Positions 12,094-21,943 of a DNA stretch of 64,000 bases are shown one piece after another. The position numbers were made by a program, and so were the translations under genes. The notes under the pieces were generated by a model. It worked only from the letters and a program-made list of their open reading frames with translations, had not been told where the DNA came from and did not search any database. Source of the stretch: Blastomyces gilchristii SLH14081 (taxonomy: Eukaryota; Ascomycota; Eurotiomycetes; Onygenales; Ajellomycetaceae); contig NW_003101674.1 in the NCBI RefSeq assembly GCF_000003855.2, positions 982,734 to 1,046,733 of the forward strand, read 5' to 3'. Position 1 is the stretch's first letter. Each line of letters begins with the position of its first letter.

Positions 12094-12159
12094 TGTTGGG
12101 GGTCCCGCGGTTGATCGGCCCTTCTACCAGCAGTGCGCTGGTGGTGATTGAACTCTACA
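12094..12159 (+). repeat. Solo LTR of the TRIM family
   Basis: A 66-bp sequence begins TGTTGGGGGTCCCGCGG and ends CTCTACA. Its first 53 bases match the 82-bp TRIM LTRs at 15350-15431 and 15684-15765 (opposite orientation) almost perfectly, and it lacks 16 bases near the 3' end. It is flanked by perfect 5-bp duplications, CATTC at 12089-12093 and 12160-12164. This is the signature of an inserted element reduced to one LTR by recombination. A strong hairpin (CTACCAGCAG/CTGGTGG) sits inside. Confidence 0.85.
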
Positions 12160-12164
12160 CATTC

Positions 12165-13141
12165 TTCTTGTGCAGAGTCTCATTTTCAATATAAAGAGTC
12201 AAAATCTCAATATCAACAACTGTAAACTGACTTCACACTTATCATCTGTTTTTTTAAAATCATAGTCTCTGAATTCTCAGTCACAAAGTGTTTCTTGAAT
12301 GGGCTCTTCTTCTTGCAGACAATTCTTGAAAAATCTCAGTGTCACAATCTCAGTGCCATGATCACATATAGAAGCAAAATTTAAGGATCTCAAAGACTCA
12401 AATTAATTGACAGTGAGGTGGTTGATGTGGGAGGTGGTTGATATAGCATGTCACAGGATTGTGCTTCGCTTAACTCTAACACCAATTAGAGAGCTGTATT
12501 CACGCCAAGACCCCAAAAAAGGAAATTCTCCACTTTTGACCAGGGTTTATGCCACTCAGAGAAGAGTTATGCAACGCCAATCGTGGAGTAAAAGTAACGG
12601 TATGTGGGCGATCGTAGTTAACCCCGCCAGGATCTTCCGGTTCAATCTCCTCCATCCAACTCACCCCATCAACAACGGGCATATACCACTATATCCCACA
12701 TGCCATTGAAGCATTGTAAACTTTTCAACGCATACCCGATGTTGGAATGAGCCGAGTCTCAACAACCTCCGGGTAGAACCCATGGACACATTTGGACAAC
12801 CAACACGCCAGATCTCGGCATCGGCTCTGTCGAGGTACATGTACAACGCCGGGAAGATGCCGACAAGGAATAACTAGTAGTAGTTTAGAGCACCGGGATT
12901 GTAGGATTATTTCTACGAGCGAAGCTTATGCTGGAAGTTAGTTGTTAGTAATATGAACGTGTTATTATTCTGTCTCAACTAAAATTTATTTGTTGTCCTC
13001 GGATGTTCAATTCTCAATTCGTCTTTACTCTGTAGCCCACGGAGCAATCACGCCTGTGGAGATTGAATAAAACCAGGCAAAGCATTTTCTGACAGGTCTG
13101 AAAAGTATTGTGTCGAGATGAATCTCTAGAGTCTTGAAAAA
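12165..13141. other. Intergenic, no gene identified
   Basis: About 12165-12400 carries short direct repeats of AATCTCAGTG type. From about 12400 to 12890 the composition resembles decayed coding DNA (open frame 12407-12709), but no family motif or splice-supported model was found, so it may be a gene fragment carried with the nearby transposons. The rest is non-coding. Confidence 0.45.
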
Positions 13142-13449
13142 TCTTGGAGGATAACGTTGTTGTGTGTGTGTAATCTATCTACGCGAGTTACACTAAATAG
13201 GGTTGGGTGGCACGTTGATTAGAGTAGGTGTACTCCGTAGCAATCACCAACACCCACTAATGCCTGCCACCCGCTCCATCCTCAATTCTTTCAAAAACGC
13301 AATAATAATTAATTACATCAATCAGACCCTGATTTCCTTCTTAGGAAAAGCGTCTGTACAGCAATAACCGTAAAAATCAACAAATACACACGAAATCCAT
13401 TGATACACTGTATCACCATTACCTTATTCTTTCCTGATCTCTTTCAAAC

Positions 13450-13900
13450 CAATCCTTTCAACAAATTCTTCAAAAGCTGGCTTGCCAGCGGCTTGGTGAG
13501 GCCGTCGGCTATATTGGCCATGGAACCAACGTGTTCCATCATGATCTCCCCTTTTTCAACCAAATCGCGGAGGATATGGTATCTTATCTCAATGTGACGC
13601 GATCGTCGCTTCAGAGATTCCCCCTTTGCTAGATCAATTGCACCCTTATTGTCAACTCATAGTTGCGAGCATATCTTCGCTTTTCCTTCCACTAACCCAG
13701 CATCATGTAGCATATCATTCAATCAGATTATCTCACAGGCTGCCTCGCTAGCTGCAATCTATTCGGCCTCCGTGGTCGATTTGGCGATAGATGTCTGCCT
13801 CTGCGACTGCCATGAGATTGGCGACCCGTTTATCAATATAATGTAGCCGGTGGTTGATTTGTCCGCCCCTGCCCAGTCCGATTCGCATTATGCAACGAGG
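13450..13900 (-). pseudogene. Copia RNase H, C-terminal remnant
   Basis: Reading the minus strand gives the end of a copia Pol: CESDWAGADKSTTGYIILING, SPISWQSQRQTSIAKSTTEAE, the DNKGAIDLAKGESLKRRSRHIEIRYHILRDLVEKGEI block and GLTKPLAS. This is the familiar copia/Ty1 RNase H tail, including the Asp of DNKGAI. In-frame stops occur at places where Tyr (after EAE) and Trp (IIWLND, LWVD) are expected, so it is dead. It begins a few bases after the Gag stop, which marks the deletion junction. Confidence 0.85.
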
Positions 13901-13909
13901 CTCAGGCTC

Positions 13910-15142
13910 TCACTCTCCTTGTCCCTTATCCTTGTTTCTATTGGTATTGAGATTGGGATTGGTAGGACGTTTTTCGGGGTATTTCTTCCAACAATAATTT
14001 TGGATATGACCGACTTTTTGACAGTGGTAGCAGGTCTTCATGTCATTATTCCTACGTTCAGGTCTGGGGTCCGTATCCTCATACTTTTCCTTGCTCCTGC
14101 CCTTCCTATTGTCCAATTCCCTCGCGTTGTTGGTTGGATTCCTAGACACATATTTTGGGCCTTCTCCAACTGCTGGGAGACGTAGTAGAATATCACGGCA
14201 GAGGCCCATGAAGTCGGCCTCTAGGGGTTGAGCATTGTCTTTGTCGATCTGGTCCATTCGATTCTTGATGAATGAGGCCCACCCTTTGCTTACTCCGGTA
14301 AGTAGGCAGTCAAAAAACATGAAGTCTTCAACCCTATACCCCAGGCGGATATAGTCAGTCCTTATGGCAATTAAGCGTTCGATAAAGGCGCGATCTGAGC
14401 CTTTCGTTTTGGCAGATAGGTTCGCCATCTCCTTGTATAACCTTGTCCTCCGGACACCAGGTCTTTCAGTGAAGTTTTTCTCTATGATCTTCCATAGGGA
14501 ATAGGCAGACAGCTCAGAGTCCATCTGTATTGTACAATGAGATTTCGCCTGCGGGGCGATCGCAGACCACATGTGGTTATACAACCACATATTATGTTCT
14601 TCCCAAAACCGCTGCATGTCGTTGCTTGCGTTCTCCTTGGGACCAATTTGCTTGTTGTCAATGATATCAATCGTACGAGATTGCCTCACTGCTAGGAGGA
14701 TCTCTTCTTTCCACATTGGGTAGTTCTCAGAGCCTGTGAGGATAACTGGCTTCTTGATGGGCCTAACCTGATCTCGGAACTCACCCAGGATCTTCATAAG
14801 AGCTGAAGTCCTTCCTTGTTTTTGTAAAAACTCTGCCAGATCTGCACTGACATTGTCATCACTAGCCAGGGTCTCATTAGCCCTGCCAGCTTTCATCCTT
14901 TCAATCTCATGTTGGAGCCTCGCAATCTCCAACCTCATACGAGTTTCCTCACTTGCAGGATTTGTATCATAGCCACTGGGGCCATCCGCGTTATCTAACA
15001 TCTCGCTGGTGTCTCCAACCGGATCTTCAAAATCGTTATTGGACTCGTCTGGTCGTTCTTCCACGATCGTATCATCCACCTTGAAAGCTCCTAGGGCAAT
15101 CGTTCTTTGGTTCGTTGCAGGCGTTCGCAAGCCCGCTGTCAT
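13910..15142 (-). CDS. Copia-type Gag with zinc knuckle
   Basis: Intact 410-residue frame. After an acidic leader and a coiled segment (about 75-90), the capsid-like domain of Ty1/copia Gag follows: ILTGSENYPMWKEEILLAVRQ, an HNMWLYNHMWSAI helix, and LWKIIEKNFTERPGVRRTRLYKEMANLSAKTKGSDRAFIERLIAIRTDYIRLGY, as in UBN2/Retrotran_gag families. The C terminus carries a CX2CX4HX4C knuckle (CYHCQKVGHIQNYC, about residues 371-384) and a basic tail. The frame is uninterrupted, although Pol is deleted and the neighbouring RNase H has stops, so this copy could still supply or mimic a Gag product. It is a mobile-element gene, not a host gene. Confidence 0.88.
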   Translation of the reverse strand: MTAGLRTPATNQRTIALGAFKVDDTIVEERPDESNNDFEDPVGDTSEMLDNADGPSGYDTNPASEETRMRLEIARLQHEIERMKAGRANETLASDDNVSADLAEFLQKQGRTSALMKILGEFRDQVRPIKKPVILTGSENYPMWKEEILLAVRQSRTIDIIDNKQIGPKENASNDMQRFWEEHNMWLYNHMWSAIAPQAKSHCTIQMDSELSAYSLWKIIEKNFTERPGVRRTRLYKEMANLSAKTKGSDRAFIERLIAIRTDYIRLGYRVEDFMFFDCLLTGVSKGWASFIKNRMDQIDKDNAQPLEADFMGLCRDILLRLPAVGEGPKYVSRNPTNNARELDNRKGRSKEKYEDTDPRPERRNNDMKTCYHCQKVGHIQNYCWKKYPEKRPTNPNLNTNRNKDKGQGE

Positions 15143-15344
15143 TTCTCATTGTGTTTCTGGCATTTCCGGATTTCTTGTCCTTCGCGTTGGCAAGTATTCC
15201 CTTGTTAGATCCGGCGTTCCACCCGAGGGGTTCAACTATTCCAAAAAGAGACATCTAGGCACGTGTAACGATACGTGGAGACGTGGTTGGCACATTATCA
15301 GCGGTTTTCCGTAGCTTATTGAGGGCTTCATAACCTCTTGGAGG

Positions 15345-15770
15345 ATAACTGTAGGCTACTGGGGCAAAAGAGCTCGATCACCACCAGCGCACTGCTGGTA
15401 GAAGGGCCGATCAACCGCGGGACCCCCAACACCCCCCCTCGGACCAGCTACCACAGAGTACAGTACTTCCTCTCAGTGGCTCCCTTCAGTGGCTCCCCAC
15501 AGTGGCTCCTCTTAGTGGACTCACTCAGTCCTAGGGCTCAAGGGACTTCTAGGGCACACTCCTGGGATGTCTCTTGGCACTGTTAAATGTCCAGGGTATT
15601 TGTTGAGAATTTTTAAGTCCATTCTGGGATCGAACCCATGCATGTTGATCACAGCAGGGCTCACGCTTAACAGTCTCATAACCTGTAGGCTACTGGGGCA
15701 AAAGAGCTCGATCACCACCAGCGCACTGCTGGTAGAAGGGCCGATCAACCGCGGGACCCCCAACAATAAC
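15345..15770 (-). mobile_element. TRIM element (miniature LTR retrotransposon)
   Basis: Two identical 82-bp direct repeats (15350-15431 and 15684-15765) enclose 252 bp without coding capacity; total 416 bp. On the minus strand each LTR begins TGTTGGGGG and ends CCTACA. Perfect 5-bp duplications, ATAAC on the plus strand, sit at 15345-15349 and 15766-15770. A purine tract (GAGGGGGGG) precedes the 3' LTR, and GGTTATGAGACTG follows the 5' LTR as primer-binding site, so the orientation is minus. Identical LTRs imply a young insertion. It landed inside the 5' LTR of the deleted copia element. Confidence 0.92.
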
Positions 15771-15825
15771 ATTGTTGAATCTATCTACGTGAGTACACTA
15801 TAAATAGGTTGGGATTAGGGTACCA

Positions 15826-16115
15826 ACCAAAGATCAATTCACGTGACTAAAAACTGGTGTACCGTTTCAGGACTAGCTCAAACGCTCCGTCCTGGAAAGT
15901 GTGGGGAACGAACTACTTAGCTTGGCGCCATCACCAACGTCGTTCGAACAGCATTCAAGCTTTAACAAGCCCAAACCTTTCACTTCGATTGTTATTTCGA
16001 GAATGCGATCTCATTTGCAAGGGAGGATTCACTATTAGCTTTCTAGAATCTGCGTCAAAACGATCAGCGGTGTATCCACAGCGACCGACTTTCGGACAAT
16101 TGGGAGAAATCCATC
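15826..16115 (+). promoter_or_regulatory. MTC1 upstream region next to a transposon
   Basis: Only about 290 bp of host-like sequence separates the copia 5' LTR from the MTC1 start codon, so the gene's promoter is either contained in this stretch or reaches into the retrotransposon. No specific factor site is claimed. Confidence 0.4.
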
Positions 16116-17706
16116 ATGTCAAAGAGTGGGAAGACGGCCCCTACAAATGACGAGCTGCTTGCTCAGTTCGATGACCTTGGTGTCGATGATGGAGCAACCC
16201 AAGCAGCGGGAGGGACGCAAGAAAAGTCAGAGCAAGACCTATTAGCTGAACTTCAGGACCTTGCTTCTCAAAGACCTCCAACACCCCGAACTTCCTCCAC
16301 TTTAAACAAATCTCCTAAACCAACCTCTGCGACAACCCCGCCTTCGGGCAGGCTCAGTGACGATAAAATGCCACCTAGAAAATCAGGAGATAGCTCCCGA
16401 GCATATCACACAAGCATAACCCCTCCAGAAACAACTTCGTCAGATGCTGGGGATACTCCAACATCGGAGGAAGCAGGCAAGACCGGAGGCGGCGGTGGCG
16501 GCGGCTGGTGGGGTGGAATTTTTGCTACTGCTTCAGCTGCTGTGAAACAGGCAGAGGCTGCCGTAAAGGAGATTCAGAAAAACGAGGAAGCTCAAAAATG
16601 GGCTGATCAGGTTAGAGGCAATGTTGGAGTTCTTCGAGGTCTTGGTGAGTCGCAAAAAGAAAATCTCACTGCTAAGAAATATCCTTTAACCCCCTTTTCT
16701 ATGGGCTATTCTAATACTTATAGGCGGCGAGCTACGAACCCTAGCCATCCCGACGTTTACCTCCCTCCTCCATACTCTAGCTCCTCCTATTTCCTCTCAT
16801 GAACGCCTCCAAATCCACATCACACATGACCTCTCGGGCTATCCTTCGCTGGATCCTTTGATTTATTCAGTCTTCTCTCGAGTAATGTCCCAGGTCGAAG
16901 GAGGAGATCTCCTCGTCATCCAACGCGGTCGGGAAGCCGCACCCAGACGTGGCTCGGATGCTCACGTAGGTCACAGCTCATCGGCTGGCTGGAACGATGG
17001 CCCGTGGTGGCGTACGGTGTCTGTCGGGAAACCACGATCTATATCGGCCATCAAGGGTGCAGTAGCCGGTACAAAACTTGTCCGAGCAAGTGCAGAAGCA
17101 TATGCAACGGAATACTTTTCTACAAGAGGTGGCGTTGAGGAAGCCGCCAAACAAGCATCCGAGATACTATCGGAGTCCAATCCCGTCCGTAGCAGTGACA
17201 TTTTCCTTGCCATCCAAGCGATTTCCCAACCTACACCACCAGAGCTTTTCCAAGCAGGCCCCAGTGGAGACACAGAAAAACCAGCTCAAGGTATAGTGGA
17301 GGTAAAGGAAGATATTGAAGAGGAAGTCTTCTTTGCACTTTATCTTCATGATCCCATTCACGGGATTGCTTTTCATGCCGTTACGCAAGCCGTTCCACAG
17401 AAATGGATTGACTGGCTTGATGCCGCCCCCCCTTCACCACCTAATCCAGACAACCCCGACGACTTTGTCCATTCTACCATGCCGGACGCGATTGCAGAAA
17501 TCATCGAGAGCGGCGGCGTTGACCCGCGCGAATGGGTTTCAGAATGGATCGAGGAGGCTTTAACTCTTGGTGTTGGCGTTGTTGCACAGCGGTATGTCGC
17601 ACGGAGAATGGGAGTTGGCGAAGGTGGTGTAGGTCGAGGAAAGATGAAGGCAGAACAAGCCACCGCGGTGGAAAGCGGTGCCGGAGAAGCAGCTAGAGCG
17701 CTATAA
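16116..17706 (+). CDS. MTC1: MTC1-like protein (maintenance of telomere capping 1)
   Basis: Two exons, 16116-16644 and 16724-17706, with a 79-bp GT-AG intron (phase 1), give 503 residues. The start MSKSGKTAPTNDELLAQFDDLG and the EQDLLAELQDLA block are typical of fungal Mtc1/DUF5427 proteins. A disordered Ser/Thr/Pro-rich segment follows, then a glycine run with GGWWGGIFATASAAVKQAEAAVKEIQ (about 128-160), then a globular C-terminal half (VLRGLGGELRTLAIPTFTSLLHTLAPPIS, SGYPSLDPLIYSVFSRVM, DLSG and VEEEVFFALYLHDP-type strands). In yeast MTC1 was named from a genetic interaction with telomere capping, and the protein is cytoplasmic and associated with COPI/ribosomes. The biochemical role is unknown. 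The next gene is convergent. Confidence 0.88.
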
Positions 17707-18764
17707 ATTCCTTTGTAATTACTGCTCCTACATCTTTTAACTAAGTAATGTATGTACTTTCCTATTGTAGCTAGTGGAGTCGGTGCTGTTCTTCTGTTTT
17801 TCGTGTTCCATTTTATTTCACTTGGCTGGGTTTTGCTGGGTTGACTGTGAACAGATGCTGGAAATGGTACGGTACTAGATTGATGAATCCATTAGCCGTT
17901 TTTGCTTTTCCATCTTCCCCTAACGCCCATCGTTCGTTTTATTCTATTTACCCAATATAAGGGATGAACAATCGTCCCTCCCCTTGGCCCTTCCTCCCCG
18001 ACGGCAACTAAACTATACCCACGCCATAATTCTGATCTCGGTCACCTAGCCGACCTGGAAGGTACAGGGCAAATCCCAGAAGGAAGGATTTCCAGAGAAC
18101 AGCAATCTCGATCTCTTCAGAGATTCGATTTTTGCCATCTTTTTTTATCGGTCAACCAGGATCGGATCCTACATTTGGGCAGACTCCCACACACCTTCTT
18201 CACCCTATTCTAAGCCAGCTACACCATTAGAATCGCTATTTCCAATAATACAGTTATATGACTCTAAAGTATTCGTGAGGAGGCACATTGGGCGATTAGG
18301 GGGTCAAAGTAGGCATGGCACCAGAGAATGCCAAACTTGACCGCTCAAGATTCCAGCAAGATTTGCTTTGGTCTATGATAGCTATTACATTGGCATTGTC
18401 TTGACCATTTCCCCCCAGCCCACTCCCGTCCCTCCCTTAACGGCTGGATTTTGAATACATGAGCAACTTGGTTAGGGAAGGGGTAATAGAATGTTAAGAA
18501 ATATGACCTCAATTCTAGGACACACGAAATCTATGGATGCTTCCTTAGCAGTTACATAGCCGTGGAATATCGGGGTGCGTGAAAAATGATAGTTATGGAA
18601 AGAGAGCTGATAAGTATTATTAAGAGGGAAGGTGATAATATGAGTTCCGCTCCTTTCTATCCCTTTTGTAAAAAGATTTGCATGCCCACCCGCGCGCCGC
18701 GCCCCGCTCGCTCCCCACCAAACAACCAGATATAGTCCCGCGTTTTGCGATGTAATTTTTGTGT
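17707..18764. other. Convergent intergenic region
   Basis: This is 1.06 kb between the ends of MTC1 (+) and the SurE-type gene (-). It should contain both terminators and 3' UTRs. No gene or repeat was recognised. Confidence 0.6.
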
Positions 18765-20061
18765 TCAAAGCGTAAACTCGCCCGAGAATCCAGATACATG
18801 GCTGAAATTCGCTGCAAGGGGAGTGACACTATGTTCCCATATTGTGTTAGGCGTTAGCGCATCAAGAGCGGAGGGAAGAGCGGAAGCGGGGGGAAAGACC
18901 AACCTTGTCCATCCGTTCATAACCGTGTATGTATCAGTGCCAACTTTGCTCGCCTCAACACTTCGTTGGATATCGGAGAGCTCTGGTGCCCATTTGAAAT
19001 ATCTAGCCTGCTGCGGCGGTATCCGCTGGTCGTCGTCACCTCCACGTTTCGTGGGGGATGTTCCCTCACGCATGTTTATATCATCACTACTGTTGCTGAT
19101 GATGTTGATGTTGTTGTTGCTGGTCTTCTTGGACTGAGAAGTATGAATATCAACTTCCTGGTAGAGGCTAGATTTGGACCAGGAATTTGGCAACATGTTT
19201 GTGTAAACAGCCGGTCGTTCTTCGACGTCCAGCCGCATCGGCACGTTTATGCTGAATAACTGCACGCGTTCATCAGGCCAGTGGGCAGAGAGGCGTTCGA
19301 TGAGTTTCACAGATAGCCGGGAAGCAGCTTGGATAGTCTCTGCTGGCTGTTTCTCTTTACTCGCAAAGGATAGTGCAATGGCTTTCTTGCCGCAGGTCGC
19401 AGCCTCGAGTGCGCCACCTACAGTGCCGCTCGCCAAGCCGTATATGATTGAAGCGTTTCGACCATGATTTGGCCCCGAAATTACGAGGTCGATGGGCTCG
19501 CGATCGGGAAAAAGGCTGTAGATGCCTAGTTGGGTGCAGGCAGCAGGGGTGCCATTGTTGACGACGACCCAAGGCCGTGTAGTCTCTGGGGTTGATCTGC
19601 CGTGCCGATTGCTGGGTACGTTCAGACCATTGGTTCCGGCATCATTTTGATCGTGGGTCCCCTGGGCGGAATTGCCAGTATCTTTGACGAGAGCTTCTGG
19701 AGAAATGTAAGTCGCCTCCAGAGTCTCGCCAATGATGTGTGCTTTGCCAATCCAGGACCGGGATGAATTAGGGATGACAACGGAAACCAAGTGGCCGGCT
19801 TTTTCTAGGGTTTTGACGAAGGGGAACAGATATGGTGAACATTTCTGAGAAGGCGGTCCGTCATCATTTACTACCTGAGATGACTTGCAATCAGCCAGAC
19901 TTCTCACACCAGTGCTTTAAAGGAACAGTCTCATCGTTTTTTTACCGCCCGTCCAGGCTGGGATGCGGGAGCGACCCAAGGCAACCGAACAACAGAACTA
20001 AAGACAAAATTAAAAATTAAAAATTTATTATAAAAGATCAAGTCAGTACCAGGATATGCAT
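18765..20061 (-). CDS. SurE-type 5'/3'-nucleotidase / acid phosphatase
   Basis: Two exons give 373 residues: a 12-nt first exon (20061-20050, M-H-I-L) and 19874-18765, separated by a 175-bp intron (19875-20049; donor GTACTG, acceptor CAG). Splicing creates MHILVVNDDGPPS, the N-terminal strand and metal-binding NDDG of SurE. Without the tiny exon there is no ATG in a sensible place. Further SurE motifs are the ring SVVIPNSSRSWIGKAHI, VNNGTPAACTQLGIYSLF, IDLVISGPNHGRNAS and YGLASGTVGGALEAATCGKKAIALSF, then FSINVPMRL. A low-complexity Asn/Ser/Asp insert lies between about 270 and 310. SurE enzymes hydrolyse nucleoside monophosphates with a divalent metal. Fungal copies relate to the N-terminal half of yeast Pby1. 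All core Asp/Asn residues are present, so activity is likely. Confidence 0.88.
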
Positions 20062-20085
20062 TGTGGCAAGAGTAATGTTATTATT

Positions 20086-20086
<1 letters not shown>

Positions 20087-20148
<62 letters not shown>
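20087..20148. repeat. 62-nt poly(T) tract upstream of the SurE-type gene
   Basis: Uninterrupted T run, i.e. poly(A) on the gene's strand, ending 25 nt before its start codon. It could be a poly(dA:dT) promoter element inside the 5' UTR or promoter. The true length is uncertain because homopolymers of this size are unreliable in assemblies. Confidence 0.6.
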
Positions 20149-20150
<2 letters not shown>

Positions 20151-21943
20151 CTTGGAGGCGGGTCTAAAACGAACGGGTGCCGGGAATTGACAAGGCTGAC
20201 GAGGGGCTTCAAAGCCCAAACATAAGTGGAAGTATGAGTGGGACTGGTGGAATCTCTATGACCTAATAAGAAAGAGAAAAAAAAAAAAAATGCGGTTCTG
20301 TGCAGGTCGGAAGGTGGCTGCTGAAGATATAGGCGCTCGACTGCTGGCTGATGCATTGAAAAGGGGTAACAACAGAAACACTCCGCACACCGTGAGTCTC
20401 AAAAAGTCGTATCGTTGTGCCCGGCCGGTGTGTGTGTGCCCTCTTTCCTACAACAACTCTCCTACATGCAAACCAACAAGCATGGAGCGGCAACAACATC
20501 CAAGATATCAAATATCAAACCAAACAGTTCGCTTCGCAGAAGCAAGGCAGAAAATCTCAACAAGCCTCAGTAACCTTAGAACAGCATAAACGAAGGGATG
20601 CTATTCAGCTGCATCCGGCAAGTGGGATACAGCCTCGAGCAACATATTCTGATGATTTATTTTCACGGAGTATTATTCCAGGTTTCCGCATCCCCAACCG
20701 CTGGGTTCGGAGAAATTATACAGAGTACTCCGTACCGTACCAGACAGACTAGATCCCTCGGACTTAGTTAGGCGGCGGTTGAGGCCGAGAATTCGTACAA
20801 AAGCCAAGCAATTTAGCTGAATGCGGAGCTCCGGTGAGCACGTCCGCCGCCCTGGACTCTGCCGGCCACGAACGCCAACCTGGCCAACAGCTTAGTTACG
20901 CTGTAACAAGCCAGAGAGAAAACCCTCTGCTCCGTACGTTAACTCTCGCTGGCCCCGCGTTGGCAATCTGCAAAGGAGAAAGAAAAAAAAAAAAAGAATA
21001 AAAAATAAAAAATTCTATGACTGTTGGTCGATGTCACCATCATCGCCCATTCCATTCTGCGTGGAATCGCGGGTAGCTTGGATCCTCCCTCGTTCAGGTT
21101 GGGGGTTGGCGATGCGCATTGGACACAGCCAGATGATTGCCACGGAATCCTCTTCCCGACCATCTTGCCCGTTCTGTTAGCTGGCGACTAGGGCCTGGGC
21201 CAAGAAACTGTTTTTGAAGCATGGATTGTTTGTGAGAGATCTCATGACTCGACTAGAATTTGCTTCTTCTTCTTCTTCTTCTTCTTCTTCCTCCAATTGC
21301 TTCTGTCTCACCTCACTTGTCCTCAACTCTCGAAATGCTCTCCACCAATCCGACCTTCACACACCTTGGATAAACTACATACGTGCATAACCGCTTTTAC
21401 CCATTTCTCTTGCATCACCGTTACCGATCACCTCCTCCATGGGACTTAAAGCCCTGCCAAACCCAGCTTCTCGGATTTTAGCGTGGCCCTTACTTTCTCC
21501 CTCAATTCCACCCCACTTGCTCTTATACCTAGCTTGCTGCTCTCTCTTCTGCCAAATCTCATCTGCATGAAGACCTTAACTCCATTGACGAAGTGAAATT
21601 GAGTTGCCATTGAAACCCAGCAACGGCGGTTGCCCAAAGTAGCTAACTACCGGCCAACTTCGAAACCCTTTTCCCCGGCAGTCTTCTCTGACTTCGGAAC
21701 CCTGATGTAAGAGGTGAGATTTTCCTCAGATACACCACATCATACCACAAGCACCATCCTTGCAATGGGCGGGGGCATGGCTTGTACCCATGTATTCCTT
21801 CAGTCTTTGAATACCCCGTGGACGGGAAACTGAAGAGACCAAAAGGGAATAACTCAAATTTTGCTGTCCTCCAATTCCCTCTCTACAATATGAGCTCCCT
21901 CTAGCAGCAGCGAATATTGACTATCGATTATTGAACAAGACAA
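20149..21943. other. Divergent promoter region between the SurE-type gene and the Zn2Cys6 gene
   Basis: Non-coding, 1.8 kb. It holds a (CTT)n microsatellite at about 21261-21290 and several short A runs. Long 5' regions are usual for fungal regulators. The small open frames here show no motif. Confidence 0.55.

Larger units (their letters stand above)
13142..15825 (-). mobile_element. Deleted Ty1/copia retrotransposon
   Basis: Minus-strand element with Gag (13910-15142) and the last part of the Pol RNase H (about 13450-13900), but no protease, integrase or reverse transcriptase between them. Related terminal sequences lie at both ends: TCTTGGAGGATAAC near 13142-13155 with TCTATCTACGCGAGT beyond it, and GAGGATAAC near 15341 with TCTATCTACGTGAGT near 15780. 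The TRIM copy is inserted in the right one. They are the remains of LTRs of roughly 110 bp that have diverged and differ in length, so exact ends and a target duplication could not be fixed. The internal sequence next to the 5' LTR reads GGTTATGAAGCCC, a probable primer-binding site. It is non-autonomous as it stands. Confidence 0.8.

Noticed and set aside
12407..12850. Possible gene fragment
   Set aside because: Frames on both strands overlap, none shows a family motif, and no consistent splice model was found.
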